A DNA stretch of 64,000 nt from Methylibium sp. NZG. GTDB lineage: Bacteria; Pseudomonadota; Gammaproteobacteria; Burkholderiales; Burkholderiaceae_C. Positions 31,389 through 39,927 of this stretch are shown piece after piece (position 1 is the first letter of the stretch; each line of letters starts with the position of its first letter). The notes below the pieces were generated by a model that worked only from the letters and a program-made list of their open reading frames with translations, was not told the origin of the DNA and ran no database searches. The DNA lies in assembly GCA_001263235.1 (NCBI GenBank), contig LGRD01000002.1, positions 496,001 to 560,000 on the forward strand, in the 5' to 3' direction. Both the position numbers and the translations under genes were made by a program.

Positions 31389-31811
31389 CTACCGCACCAG
31401 CAGCAATGGCACCTTGCAGCCCGCCAGAACCTTCGTCGCGACCGAGCCGAGCACCAGGCTGCCCAGCAGGCCATGGCCGTGGGAGCCCATCATCAGCAGG
31501 TCGTAGCGGCCGGAGTCGGCCTCCTTGGCGATCACGTCCGAGGGGTGGCCGACTTTGCTGACAAAGCCCGCATCGATCCCCTGCGCCTTCATGAAAGTTC
31601 GGATTGGCTTGAACACCTTGTCGGCTTCATCGGCGTAGTAGCTTCTCATCAACTCGCGGTCGATCATCTTCGCGGCGTGTGCCGGGACCGGCAGCGCAAC
31701 CGTCAGCACGGTGTACTGGTGGTGCGGTCCGAGCCATTCGTCGTGCGCTGCCAAGTAGCCGAGCATGCGTTTGGTGAAAGGGCTTCCGTCGGCAGCGACA
31801 AGGATCTTCAT
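31389..31811 (-). CDS. Universal stress protein (UspA family)
   Basis: 140-residue single-domain Usp protein. The N-terminal MKILVAADGSPFTKRML and the nucleotide-binding C-terminal motif GSHGHGLLGSLVLGSVATKVL (G-2x-G-9x-G-S type) indicate an ATP-binding member. The start at 31811 follows a strong AGGAGG; an open frame extends upstream but is not conserved in character. Confidence 0.93.
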   Translation of the reverse strand: MKILVAADGSPFTKRMLGYLAAHDEWLGPHHQYTVLTVALPVPAHAAKMIDRELMRSYYADEADKVFKPIRTFMKAQGIDAGFVSKVGHPSDVIAKEADSGRYDLLMMGSHGHGLLGSLVLGSVATKVLAGCKVPLLLVR

Positions 31812-31989
31812 CGAGACCTCCTGAACCAGAAAACGACAGTGTGCGAGAGGATGCTGCGCCTCGCGTTGACGCACGTCAAGGCCCGGCCTTGTCACATCAG
31901 TTCACCGAGACGGCGGCATTCGAACCCGCGCGGATAGGGCACACTGCGCGCGATCGGCGACATACCTCTTTCCCCGCCGCGATGTAGTC

Positions 31990-33639
31990 ATGCGCCCAGT
32001 GAACGACCTCGATACCGCGTGCCAGCAGCTCGAAGAACTGATACGCCTCGGGCGTGAAGAGGAAGCGGTGCACTTCGGCGAGGCAGCGATCGACGCTGCC
32101 CTGCGAGCCGCTCACCCAGCGCACGCGCGGCTGATGTCGGACCTGGCGGCGCTGCTGGCGCGGCGCCGCGAGATCGAGCCCGCGCTGCGACTGGCGCAGC
32201 AGGCCGAAGCGGCGGCCGCGCTGGCCGGGGACACACTCACCCAGGGGCTCGCGCGTTGCGTGATGTCGCACGTGCTGCGCTACCTCGGCCTGCACAGCGA
32301 AGCCAGCGACGAGGCGCGTGCCAGCCTTGAGCTCGGCGACCGGCTCGGCAGCGAGCTGCTGCGTGCGCGCGCGCTGTTTGCGCTGTCGCTGCATCCGACG
32401 GATGCCGATGAGTTCGTCCAAGCGGAGCACCTGCTGGCCCGCAGCCTGGCTGCGGCCCGCGCGGCGCACTCGGGCGTCGATGCGTTCTGGGCCGTGAACA
32501 ACACGATCCACGTGCTCGGTGTGCAGGCAGCGCATCAACACGCCGCTGGCGATGCCAGCGCGGTGGCCGCCACGGTGACTCGCATGAAGCCGCTGCTCGA
32601 CCAAGCCTTTGCACTGGCGGCGGCCGACGGCAGCCCGCTGCACGAGGCGTACACCGTGTCGAACCTCGCCGACGTGCACATCGTGCAGGGCGACGAGGCT
32701 GCCGCGCGTCAGGCCATCCAGCGCTACGCATCGATTTCGCGGGCGCACGGCTACACGCGCCTGCTCGCCTACGCTGCGCTGGACGAAGCAAGACTGGCTC
32801 GGGCTGCGGGCCGGCACGCCGACGTGCTGGCCGTGCTCGGCACCGCTGAACACGCCGACGCCGTACGTCCACACCGCGATCAGCGGTCAGCGAGCGAACG
32901 AGCGCTCTACGAGGCGTGTAAAGCGCTGGGAGACCCCGCCGGGGCGCTCGCTCACTTCGAGGCCCACACCGCGATCGAACGCCAGTTGCTGGAGCAGCGG
33001 GCGCAGTTGAGCACCAGCGTATTGCTGGCGCGGCTCGACCTTGCGCAGGCACAGGCAGCGACAGGCCGAGCGCGGATCGAGGCCGATCAGCAGCGCCGGG
33101 CGCTTGCCTCCCTGACCGAGGAGCGGCAGCGCCTGGACGAGCAGGCGCACCAGGACCCGCTCACTGGCATCGGCAACCGGCGTGCGGCGGACAAGGCGCT
33201 GACCCAGGCGCTGCAGGCCGGGGCCACCCCGTGCGTTGCGCTGCTGGACATCGATCACTTCAAGCAAGTGAACGACGCGCACGGCCACGGCATCGGCGAC
33301 CGTGTTCTCAAGGCGCTGGGCGGGCTGGTCCAAGGCCAGTTGCGCGGCTCCGACCAGGTCTTCCGCGTCGGCGGCGAGGAGTTCGTCGTGGTGATGGGCG
33401 CGATCCCCATCGAAGGCGCGCGCGCGGTCTGCGACCGCCTGCGCGAGGCGGTCGCTGCGCATCCTTGGACGGCAGTGGCTCCTGGCCTCGCCGTCACGGT
33501 GAGTGTGGGCGTCGCCATTGCGCGCCTCGGTGAAGAGCAGTCCGCGCTCGTGGCGCGCGCTGACGCCGCGCTTTACGCGGCAAAGCACAACGGACGCAAT
33601 CGGGTCGTCTGCGACGAGTCTGAGCCGCAAGTGCGCTGA
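31990..33639 (+). CDS. Diguanylate cyclase with helical TPR-like sensor region
   Basis: 549-residue protein predicted to make cyclic di-GMP. The N-terminal 370 residues are alanine-rich paired helices of TPR type with no membrane segment or signal peptide, ending in a coiled coil (about 330-385, QQRRALASLTEERQRLDEQA). The GGDEF domain starts at DPLTGIGNRRAAD and has the active GGEEF motif (VFRVGGEEFVVVM). An inhibitory RxxD site is not obvious. This architecture implies cytoplasmic regulation through protein contacts. Its output targets are not in the window. The terminator at 33708-33740 lies 68 bases downstream. Confidence 0.92.
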   Translation: MRPVNDLDTACQQLEELIRLGREEEAVHFGEAAIDAALRAAHPAHARLMSDLAALLARRREIEPALRLAQQAEAAAALAGDTLTQGLARCVMSHVLRYLGLHSEASDEARASLELGDRLGSELLRARALFALSLHPTDADEFVQAEHLLARSLAAARAAHSGVDAFWAVNNTIHVLGVQAAHQHAAGDASAVAATVTRMKPLLDQAFALAAADGSPLHEAYTVSNLADVHIVQGDEAAARQAIQRYASISRAHGYTRLLAYAALDEARLARAAGRHADVLAVLGTAEHADAVRPHRDQRSASERALYEACKALGDPAGALAHFEAHTAIERQLLEQRAQLSTSVLLARLDLAQAQAATGRARIEADQQRRALASLTEERQRLDEQAHQDPLTGIGNRRAADKALTQALQAGATPCVALLDIDHFKQVNDAHGHGIGDRVLKALGGLVQGQLRGSDQVFRVGGEEFVVVMGAIPIEGARAVCDRLREAVAAHPWTAVAPGLAVTVSVGVAIARLGEEQSALVARADAALYAAKHNGRNRVVCDESEPQVR

Positions 33640-33707
33640 CGCTGGCCTGCGCCAGCCTGGGCAAATCTCGCCAGTCGTCGAGCGAGCGAGAGAGCCCGAA
33701 AAAGCAA

Positions 33708-33740
33708 AACGCCTCAGCTCCTTGTGAGAGCTGAGGCGTT
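33708..33740 (-). terminator. Intrinsic terminator after tRNA-Pro (possibly bidirectional)
   Basis: A perfect 13-base-pair stem, AACGCCTCAGCTC with GAGCTGAGGCGTT, loop CTTGTGA. Read on the minus strand it is followed by TTTGCTTTTTC, as expected for the end of the tRNA-Pro transcript eight bases upstream. On the plus strand it could also end the diguanylate cyclase transcript. Confidence 0.85.
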
Positions 33741-33748
33741 GACTTCTT

Positions 33749-33826
<78 letters not shown>

Positions 33827-33852
33827 CTGACTGCTGCATTATAGGGCGCGAA

Positions 33853-34302
33853 TCATTCAGCCAGCAGCGCGCGCAGGGCGACGAGTTCGCCTCTGACAGC
33901 CTCAAGCGACAACGGCGCGCCCCTGTCGGACGAGGCAGGCGAACTCCCCGGCACTTGGGGCATGGGCGCGAGCATCGCGGCCAGGTCGATCACCTCGTCG
34001 GCTTCGACATCCACTTCGTAGGGCGTGGCCAGCCCGGTTGCGACGCTGTGGCCGTCGGACAGGCGGTTGCGCGCGCCGCTGATCGTGAAGCCCTGTTCGT
34101 AAAGCAGGTCGCGAATCCGGCGAATCAGCAGCACCTCGTGGTGCTGGTAGTAGCGCCGGTTGCCGCGCCGCTTCATCGGCTTGAGCTGGGTGAATTCCTG
34201 CTCCCAGTAGCGAAGAACGTACGGCTTCACACCGCACAAATCGCTGACTTCACCGATCGTGAAGTAGCGTTTGGCTGGAATGGCGGGAAGCGCTTTCTCC
34301 AT
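33853..34302 (-). CDS. MerR-family transcriptional regulator
   Basis: 149-residue regulator with a MerR winged-helix domain at the N-terminus (KRYFTIGEVSDLCGVKPYVLRYWEQEF, residues ~12-38, then KRRGNRRYYQHHEVLLIRRIRDLLYEQGFTI). The C-terminal third has no cysteine-rich metal site, so it is a MlrA/YcgE-like orphan, as usual in the Burkholderiales gene order ihfA-merR-tRNA-Pro. Function unknown. Start taken as ATG at 34302; an in-frame TTG lies three codons earlier. No Shine-Dalgarno is seen. A CTAG-N6-CTAG dyad lies about 20 bases upstream and might be an operator. About 200 bases separate it from ihfA, in which no other feature was recognised. Confidence 0.9.
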   Translation of the reverse strand: MEKALPAIPAKRYFTIGEVSDLCGVKPYVLRYWEQEFTQLKPMKRRGNRRYYQHHEVLLIRRIRDLLYEQGFTISGARNRLSDGHSVATGLATPYEVDVEADEVIDLAAMLAPMPQVPGSSPASSDRGAPLSLEAVRGELVALRALLAE

Positions 34303-34505
34303 AAGAATCAATAAGATCGCTAGAGAAAGCTAGACTTTACTCGAAGGAATCCGGGCGCTGAGATAGGGCACGCGGCGCCCGCTGCGGTGTGTGGAATGTT
34401 CCGCGCTTGCAACGCTTGCCTGCTGTGGCCGGGCCTGCGCCGCCCGACGGGGCCGACCGCTGGCGGGGGTGTACCGGGCGGGTCGGGCCATCGACCGACG
34501 CCGGT

Positions 34506-34868
34506 CTACTCCGGGGTGTCGCCCGCCGCCAGGTCGCCTTGCACCACGCCCTTGAGCTTGTGGCTGGCGTGGAAGGTGACGACGTCGCGTGCCTTGATCG
34601 GGATGGCCTCGCCGGTGCGCGGGTTGCGCCCGGGCCGCGGCGCCTTGCGGCGGATGTTGAAGTTGCCGAAGCCCGACATCTTGACGTCTTCGCCGGCCAC
34701 CAAGGTCGTGTGGATGATGTCGAAGAAGGCCTCGACCATGTCCTTCGACTCGCGCTTGTTCAGCCCGAGTTTGTCGAACAGCAGCTCGGCCAATTCCGCC
34801 TTGGTCAGCGTCGGTGTCTCCAGGGTGGACAGCATCACCTTGTCGTCGGCCTTATCAATCGGGGTCAT
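34506..34868 (-). CDS. ihfA: Integration host factor subunit alpha
   Basis: DNA-bending protein that pairs with IHF-beta. The 120-residue product has the HU/IHF fold: [22 protein letters not shown], then [25 protein letters not shown], the arm with the intercalating proline in GRNPRTGE. The N-terminus is about 18 residues longer than in E. coli. A strong AGGAGG precedes the start. It lies 16 bases after pheT on the same strand, the order pheS-pheT-ihfA known from many proteobacteria. Confidence 0.96.
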   Translation of the reverse strand: MTPIDKADDKVMLSTLETPTLTKAELAELLFDKLGLNKRESKDMVEAFFDIIHTTLVAGEDVKMSGFGNFNIRRKAPRPGRNPRTGEAIPIKARDVVTFHASHKLKGVVQGDLAAGDTPE

Positions 34869-34884
34869 CGGTGGCGCCCTCCTG

Positions 34885-37320
34885 TCAGGCGCGCAGGCGC
34901 ACGCCCAGGCGTCGCTTCAGCGCCTGCAGCACATCGGCCACCACGCTGTCGATGCGCGGGTCGGTCAGCGTCGCTTCGTCGTCGAGCAACTCCAGGCGGA
35001 TCGCCAGGCTGCGCTCGCCGGGGCCGATGTCAGCCGCTGGGTTGGCGGGCCTGTAGATGTCGAACAGGCGCGCGGAACGCACCAGGCCGGCGTGTGACGC
35101 CGACAGGTCGGCAGTGATCGCCTGCATCAACGCATCGTGCGTCACGCCGTCGCCGGCGATGACGGAGAGGTCTCGCCATGCCGACTGCTGGCGCGGCAGC
35201 GGTGCAAACGTCGGCACGTCGCGCGCCAGCAGGGCTGCGCTGTCGAGTTCGAACAGCACCGGTGCGGAAGGCAGTTCGTAGGCCTGGCGCCACTTCGGGT
35301 GCAGTTCGCCGACGAAGCCGATCGGCTCGCCGTCGATTTCGACGCGCGCGCAGCGCCCCGGGTGCATCGCTGGGTGCTCTGCCGGCACAAAGCGCGCCGC
35401 GTGCGGGGCCAGCAGGGCTTCGATGTCGCCTTTGACGTCGAAGAAGTCGACCGGTCGTTCCTGGGCGCCCCACTGCACTGCGTCGGCGCTGCCGTAGGCC
35501 AGGCCTGCCAGCCGCATCGGCTGATGCACGCCAGCCACGCTGAGCGGGCCGTCGGCAGCATCAGCGGCGCGCATGAAGACGCGACCCGACTCGAACACGC
35601 GCACCCGTGTCGCCTTGCGCGCCAGGTTGACGCGCAGCACGTTGACCAGGCTGCCGAGCAGGCTGGAGCGCATCACCGCCAGCGGGCTGGCGATCGGGTT
35701 GAGCACACGGATCGGGTCGGCGTTGCCGGCCAGCTCGTGCTCCCAGCGCTCTTCGACGAAGCTGAAGTTGATCGTCTCCTGGTAGTCCAGTGCCGCCAGA
35801 CTGCGGCGCACGCTGCCCAGGCTGCGCGACGCTTCGCTGCGCAGCCGCGCAGTCACGGGTGCCAGCGGTGGCGTGTTCGGCAGGCTCTGGTAGCCGATCA
35901 CGCGCACCACTTCTTCGATCAGGTCTTCCTCGATCTGCAGGTCGAAGCGCCAGCTCGGCGGTGCGACCGTCAGCAGCCCCGGCGCGCTTGTGAACTGCAA
36001 GCCCAGGCGCTGCATCACGCCCTCGCACTGCGCTTGGGAGACCGGCATACCAATGACCTTGGCCGCGCGCGCCACGCGCAGCGTGACGGGCTTGCGCTCG
36101 GGCAGGCTCGGTGCTTGGTCGTCGATCGGCCCAGCTTCTCCGCCGCAGATGTCGATGATCAGCCGCGTGATCCGCTCAATGTGTTCGACCGTCAGCGCCG
36201 GGTCCACACCGCGCTCGAAACGATGACCGGCGTCGGTCGAGAAGTTGAAGCGCCGCGAGCGCCCCGACACGGCCTCGGGCCACCAGAATGCGGCCTCGAC
36301 GTAGATGTTGCGCGTGTCGTCGGACACCGCGGTGGCGTCGCCGCCCATGATGCCGGCCAGCGACTCGACCGCCTCGTCGTCAGCGATCACGCCGACTGCG
36401 CCATCGAGCTCGATCGTGTTGCCGTTGAGCAGCTTCAGCGACTCGCCCGCCCGGCCCCAGCGCACCGTCAGGGCACCGTGGATCTTGTCGAGGTCGAAGA
36501 TGTGCGACGGGTGGCCGTACTCGAACATCACGTAGTTCGAGATGTCCACCAGCGCCGTGACAGAACGCTGGCCGCAGCGCGCCAGTCGATCGACCATCCA
36601 CGTCGGAGTCGTCGCCTTCGGGTTCACCTTGCGAACGATGCGGCCCGAGAAGCGGCCGCACAGGTCGGTGGCTTGAACCTTCACCGGCAGCGTATCGCGA
36701 TGCGAAGCGGCGACCGGCGGGAATGCGGGGGTCTTCAGCGGCGCACCGGTCAGCGCCGCGACCTCGCGCGCGATGCCGTAGACGCTGAGGCAGTGGCCGA
36801 GGTTGGGGGTGAGCTTCAGCGTGAACAGCGTGTCGTCGAGGCGCAGGTGTTTGCGGATGTCCTCGCCCACGGTGGCGGTGTCGGAGAGGATCAGCAGGCC
36901 ACCGTGGTCGTCCGACAGCTTGAGTTCACGCGCCGAGCACAGCATGCCCTGGCTCTCGACGCCGCGCAGCTTGCCGAGCTTGATGACGAAGGGCTTGCCG
37001 TCCTTGTCGTCGGCAGCGGGAGGGAGTTCCGCGCCCACCAGTGCGCACGGCACCTTGATGCCGGCACGCACGTTCGGCGCGCCGCAGACGATGTTCAGCG
37101 GGCTGCCGCGGCCCACATCGACCTGGCACACATTGAGCCGGTCGGCACCCGGGTGTCGCTCGACGCCGAGCACCTGCCCGACGACAACCTGGGTGAACGG
37201 CGGCGCCGCGGGGCGCGCCTCTTCCACTTCCATGCCGGCCATCGTCAGCAGATTGGCCAACGCGTCTGTTGTGATCGGCGGGTTGCAGAACTCGCGCAAC
37301 CAGGACTCCGGGAATTGCAT
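34885..37320 (-). CDS. pheT: Phenylalanyl-tRNA synthetase beta subunit
   Basis: Large subunit of the (alpha-beta)2 enzyme that charges tRNA-Phe. The 811 residues include the N-terminal tRNA-binding EMAP/OB domain ([26 protein letters not shown]), B3/B4 editing domain, B5 domain ([15 protein letters not shown]), the core with [15 protein letters not shown], and a C-terminal ferredoxin-fold anticodon-binding domain ([18 protein letters not shown]). The start [11 protein letters not shown] is the family start; an upstream open frame was rejected. It is 55 bases downstream of pheS. Confidence 0.97.
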   Translation of the reverse strand: MQFPESWLREFCNPPITTDALANLLTMAGMEVEEARPAAPPFTQVVVGQVLGVERHPGADRLNVCQVDVGRGSPLNIVCGAPNVRAGIKVPCALVGAELPPAADDKDGKPFVIKLGKLRGVESQGMLCSARELKLSDDHGGLLILSDTATVGEDIRKHLRLDDTLFTLKLTPNLGHCLSVYGIAREVAALTGAPLKTPAFPPVAASHRDTLPVKVQATDLCGRFSGRIVRKVNPKATTPTWMVDRLARCGQRSVTALVDISNYVMFEYGHPSHIFDLDKIHGALTVRWGRAGESLKLLNGNTIELDGAVGVIADDEAVESLAGIMGGDATAVSDDTRNIYVEAAFWWPEAVSGRSRRFNFSTDAGHRFERGVDPALTVEHIERITRLIIDICGGEAGPIDDQAPSLPERKPVTLRVARAAKVIGMPVSQAQCEGVMQRLGLQFTSAPGLLTVAPPSWRFDLQIEEDLIEEVVRVIGYQSLPNTPPLAPVTARLRSEASRSLGSVRRSLAALDYQETINFSFVEERWEHELAGNADPIRVLNPIASPLAVMRSSLLGSLVNVLRVNLARKATRVRVFESGRVFMRAADAADGPLSVAGVHQPMRLAGLAYGSADAVQWGAQERPVDFFDVKGDIEALLAPHAARFVPAEHPAMHPGRCARVEIDGEPIGFVGELHPKWRQAYELPSAPVLFELDSAALLARDVPTFAPLPRQQSAWRDLSVIAGDGVTHDALMQAITADLSASHAGLVRSARLFDIYRPANPAADIGPGERSLAIRLELLDDEATLTDPRIDSVVADVLQALKRRLGVRLRA

Positions 37321-37375
37321 CGGTGCGGTCTCGGCTGAGTGCTCGGCGGAAGGCTTGTGAAGTGGCTGGTCGGTG

Positions 37376-38431
37376 TCAACGGAACTGCGAAAGAAAGCGC
37401 AGGTCACCGTCGAAGAACAGGCGCAGATCATTCACGCCGTAGCGCAACATCGTCAGCCGGTCCGGGCCCATGCCGAAGGCAAAGCCGATGTAGCGCTCCG
37501 GGTCGAGGCCGAAGTTGCGCACCACGTTCGGGTGTACCTGGCCCGAACCTGCCACCTCCAGCCAGTGGCCCTTCAGCGGCCCGCTGGCAAAGGCGATGTC
37601 GACCTCGGCCGACGGCTCGGTGAACGGGAAGAACGACGGGCGGAAGCGCAGTTCGAGCTCGTCGGTTTCGAAGAAGCGACGGCAGAAGTCGCCGAACACC
37701 ACCTTCAGGTCCTTGAAACTCACGTTCTCGCCGATCCACAAGCCTTCGCACTGGTGGAACATCGGCGAGTGGGTGGCGTCGCTGTCCACGCGGTAAGTGC
37801 GGCCGGGCGCGATGACGCGGATTTCGGGCATCGCCTGGCCACGCGCTACCGCTTCAGCGTGCTTCGCGGCGTGCGCGCGGGCGTAGCGCACCTGCATCGG
37901 CGAGGTGTGCGGGCGCAGGTTCAGCCAGCGACCCTCGGCATCTTTCACGTCGACGTAGAACGTGTCCTGCATCGAACGCGCGGGGTGGTTCTCGGGGTTG
38001 TTCAGCGCGGTGAAGCTGTACCAGTCGGTCTCGATCTCGGGCCCGTCAGCCACGTCGAAGCCCATCGAGCCGAAGATCGCTTCGATGCGCTCCATCGTCA
38101 GTGACACCGGATGCAGCCCGCCCGTGCCGCGCTGGCGGCCGGGCAGGCTCACGTCGAGCGCCTCGGCCTTGAGTTGGGCCAGCAAGTCGGCATGGGCCAG
38201 CGCTTCGCGCCGGGCGTTCAAGGCCGCTTCGATCTGCTGCTTGGCGGCGTTGATCAGCGCGCCGCGCGCCTTTTTGTCGTCCGGCGTCAGCGCACCCAGC
38301 GCCTTGAGCTGCTCGGTGATCAACCCGGCCTTGCCCAGGTAGCGCGCCTTCGCGTTTTCGAGATCGGCCGGCGCCGCGGCTCGCTCGAAATCGGCCTGGG
38401 CGTCGTGTACCAAAGGTGCGAGATCGTTCAT
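37376..38431 (-). CDS. pheS: Phenylalanyl-tRNA synthetase alpha subunit
   Basis: Catalytic subunit, 351 residues, with an N-terminal coiled coil (about 1-85, [18 protein letters not shown]) that binds tRNA, and the class II core: motif 1 around [19 protein letters not shown], motif 2 [16 protein letters not shown] preceded by [10 protein letters not shown], and motif 3 [17 protein letters not shown]. The ATG at 38431 is chosen because homologues start there; an in-frame GTG 14 codons earlier would read through the upstream terminator hairpin. No clear Shine-Dalgarno. Confidence 0.97.
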   Translation of the reverse strand: MNDLAPLVHDAQADFERAAAPADLENAKARYLGKAGLITEQLKALGALTPDDKKARGALINAAKQQIEAALNARREALAHADLLAQLKAEALDVSLPGRQRGTGGLHPVSLTMERIEAIFGSMGFDVADGPEIETDWYSFTALNNPENHPARSMQDTFYVDVKDAEGRWLNLRPHTSPMQVRYARAHAAKHAEAVARGQAMPEIRVIAPGRTYRVDSDATHSPMFHQCEGLWIGENVSFKDLKVVFGDFCRRFFETDELELRFRPSFFPFTEPSAEVDIAFASGPLKGHWLEVAGSGQVHPNVVRNFGLDPERYIGFAFGMGPDRLTMLRYGVNDLRLFFDGDLRFLSQFR

Positions 38432-38453
38432 GACGTGATCAAAGAGAGCCGCA

Positions 38454-38483
38454 AGAAAAAAGGCCGAACACACCGTCGGCCTT
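38454..38483 (-). terminator. Intrinsic terminator between rplT and pheS
   Basis: On the minus strand the stem AAGGCCGA/TCGGCCTT with loop CGGTGTGT is followed by TTTTTTCTT. It lies 23 bases before the pheS start and about 85 bases after the rplT stop. It could simply end the infC-rpmI-rplT transcript, or act as an attenuator for pheST; no phenylalanine-rich leader peptide precedes it. Confidence 0.8.
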
Positions 38484-38568
38484 GGAGGGGCTTGCCCGTC
38501 ACGCGTTGCGGCGTTCTGGGCGCGCCGCGCAGGCCTGGCGCGTTACGCGCAAGGCCCGCGGGCGACAT

Positions 38569-38925
38569 TCAAGCGGTCTGGGCCTTCACCTTCTCCACGA
38601 TGCTGCCAAAAGCGGCAGGATCGTTCACGGCCATGTCGGCAAGGACCTTGCGGTCGATGTCGATCGAGGCCTTCTTCAGGCCGGCCATGAACTTGCTGTA
38701 GGTCAGGCCCAGGCCCCGGCTAGCCGCGTTGATGCGGGCGATCCAGAGGTGGCGGAAGACGCGCTTCTTGGTACGGCGGTCACGGTACGCATACTGCCCA
38801 GCGCGCATGACGGCTTGCTTGGCGATGCGAAACACGTTCTTGCGCCGGCCGCGGTAACCCTTGGCGAGCGCGAGGATTTTCTTGTGACGGGCACGGGCTG
38901 TGACACCACGTTTGACGCGAGGCAT
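38569..38925 (-). CDS. rplT: 50S ribosomal protein L20
   Basis: 118-residue large-subunit protein binding 23S rRNA, needed early in 50S assembly. The basic N-terminus [28 protein letters not shown] and the globular C-terminal part ([37 protein letters not shown]) are typical. L20 represses translation of rpmI in E. coli; whether the same holds here cannot be seen. It lies 26 bases after rpmI. Confidence 0.98.
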   Translation of the reverse strand: MPRVKRGVTARARHKKILALAKGYRGRRKNVFRIAKQAVMRAGQYAYRDRRTKKRVFRHLWIARINAASRGLGLTYSKFMAGLKKASIDIDRKVLADMAVNDPAAFGSIVEKVKAQTA

Positions 38926-38951
38926 GGTTTTCTCCTTGGGTCAGCAGTTGT

Positions 38952-39155
38952 TTACAGGCCAGCAAAGGGCAGCATTTGCTTGATGTGCCCCATGTTGGTC
39001 TCATGCACGGCGACGGCACCACGCAGGTGGCGCTTGGTCTTCGTGGACTGCTTGGTCAGGAGGTGGCGCTTGTACGCCTGGCCCCGCTTGACGGTGCCTC
39101 CCGGTCGAACGCGAAAGCGCTTGGCAGCGCTCTTCTTGGTCTTCATCTTGGGCAT
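38952..39155 (-). CDS. rpmI: 50S ribosomal protein L35
   Basis: 67-residue basic ribosomal protein, [20 protein letters not shown], of full family length. The ATG at 39153-39155 follows a strong AAGGAG. It stands between infC and rplT, the universal order. About 155 bases separate it from infC; they hold a 12-base tandem repeat. Confidence 0.98.
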   Translation of the reverse strand: MPKMKTKKSAAKRFRVRPGGTVKRGQAYKRHLLTKQSTKTKRHLRGAVAVHETNMGHIKQMLPFAGL

Positions 39156-39298
39156 GACTGCTCCTTCTAGGTTGCGTGCTGCAGGCGCCGGCAAAGGTCT
39201 TGCCGTCTTGTAGGCCTGCAGTCGCTTCTGGCAGCGCCTCGGTCGACCAGACCGGGACACTGAACTCTCTTCAAGCTGCTTTCGCTTCTGCTTCCGCT

Positions 39299-39322
39299 GC
39301 TATTTCCGCTGCTATTTCCGCT
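39299..39322 (-). repeat. 12-base tandem repeat across the infC stop codon
   Basis: CAGCGGAAATAG-like unit (GCTATTTCCGCT on the plus strand) is present twice in direct succession, so the infC TAG stop occurs again 12 bases later in the same frame. In a different frame the same stretch would read as an Ala/Glu-rich tail. Probably simple slippage. Confidence 0.7.
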
Positions 39323-39860
39323 TTGGCGCCAGCACCATGATCATCTGCCGCCCTTCGAGCTTGGGCATGTGCTCCACCACCGACACATCCGCCAGTTCGT
39401 CGCGAATGCGCTCCAGCAGCCGCATGCCGATGTCCTGGTGGGTGATTTCGCGGCCGCGGTAGCGCAGCGTGACCTTGCCCTTGTCTCCGTCTTCTTCGAT
39501 GAAGCGGCGCAAATTGCGCATCTTGATCAGGTAATCGCCTTCGTCGGTCCCGGGCCGGAACTTCACTTCCTTGACCTCGATGACCTTCTGCTTGGACTTG
39601 GCTTCCGCCGCCTTCTTCTGCTCCTGGTACTTGAACTTGCCGTAGTCCATCAGGCGGCACACCGGGGGGTCGGCCTGGGCGACGATCTCCACCAGATCGA
39701 CGTCCTGCTCGCCTGCCAGACGCAGGGCTTCGGCGATGCTCACGATGCCCAGCGGTTCGTTCTCGGGTCCGTTCAGCCGGACTTCGGGCGCCATGATCTC
39801 CCGGTTGAGGCGGTGTTTACGCTCTGCGTTGGGGGTACGGCGGTCAGCAAAAGTAGCGAT
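39312..39860 (-). CDS. infC: Translation initiation factor IF-3 (AUC start codon)
   Basis: IF-3 binds the 30S subunit and discriminates against non-canonical start codons. From the AUC codon at 39858-39860 the product has 182 residues, close to the E. coli 180. It begins IATFADRR, continues with the conserved [14 protein letters not shown] segment, the linker [21 protein letters not shown], and the C-terminal domain ([34 protein letters not shown]). AAGGA lies eight bases before AUC. The internal ATG (39794) would cut off the conserved first 22 residues. E. coli infC uses AUU in the same way, which lets IF-3 repress its own synthesis. Confidence 0.93.
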   Translation of the reverse strand: MATFADRRTPNAERKHRLNREIMAPEVRLNGPENEPLGIVSIAEALRLAGEQDVDLVEIVAQADPPVCRLMDYGKFKYQEQKKAAEAKSKQKVIEVKEVKFRPGTDEGDYLIKMRNLRRFIEEDGDKGKVTLRYRGREITHQDIGMRLLERIRDELADVSVVEHMPKLEGRQMIMVLAPKRK

Positions 39861-39927
39861 GGTTCAAATCCTTCAATCGGACTCCAAGGCGACGGAACCC
39901 ACAAAAACAAAACGCGCGGCCAGAGCC

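Noticed and set aside
28904-31474. An 856-codon antisense frame over amiC and the esterase
   Set aside because: Low-complexity His/Arg/Val text typical of the reverse complement of GC-rich genes; the plus-strand genes have full motifs.
38432-38473. Phe-containing extension of pheS as a leader peptide
   Set aside because: Its Phe codons come from the terminator T tract, and it is in frame with pheS, so it is not an independent leader.
39271-39660. Alternative frame of infC giving an Ala/Glu-rich C-terminal tail
   Set aside because: It needs a frameshift in a gene that is complete and ends normally at LAPKRK; the tail stems from a tandem repeat.
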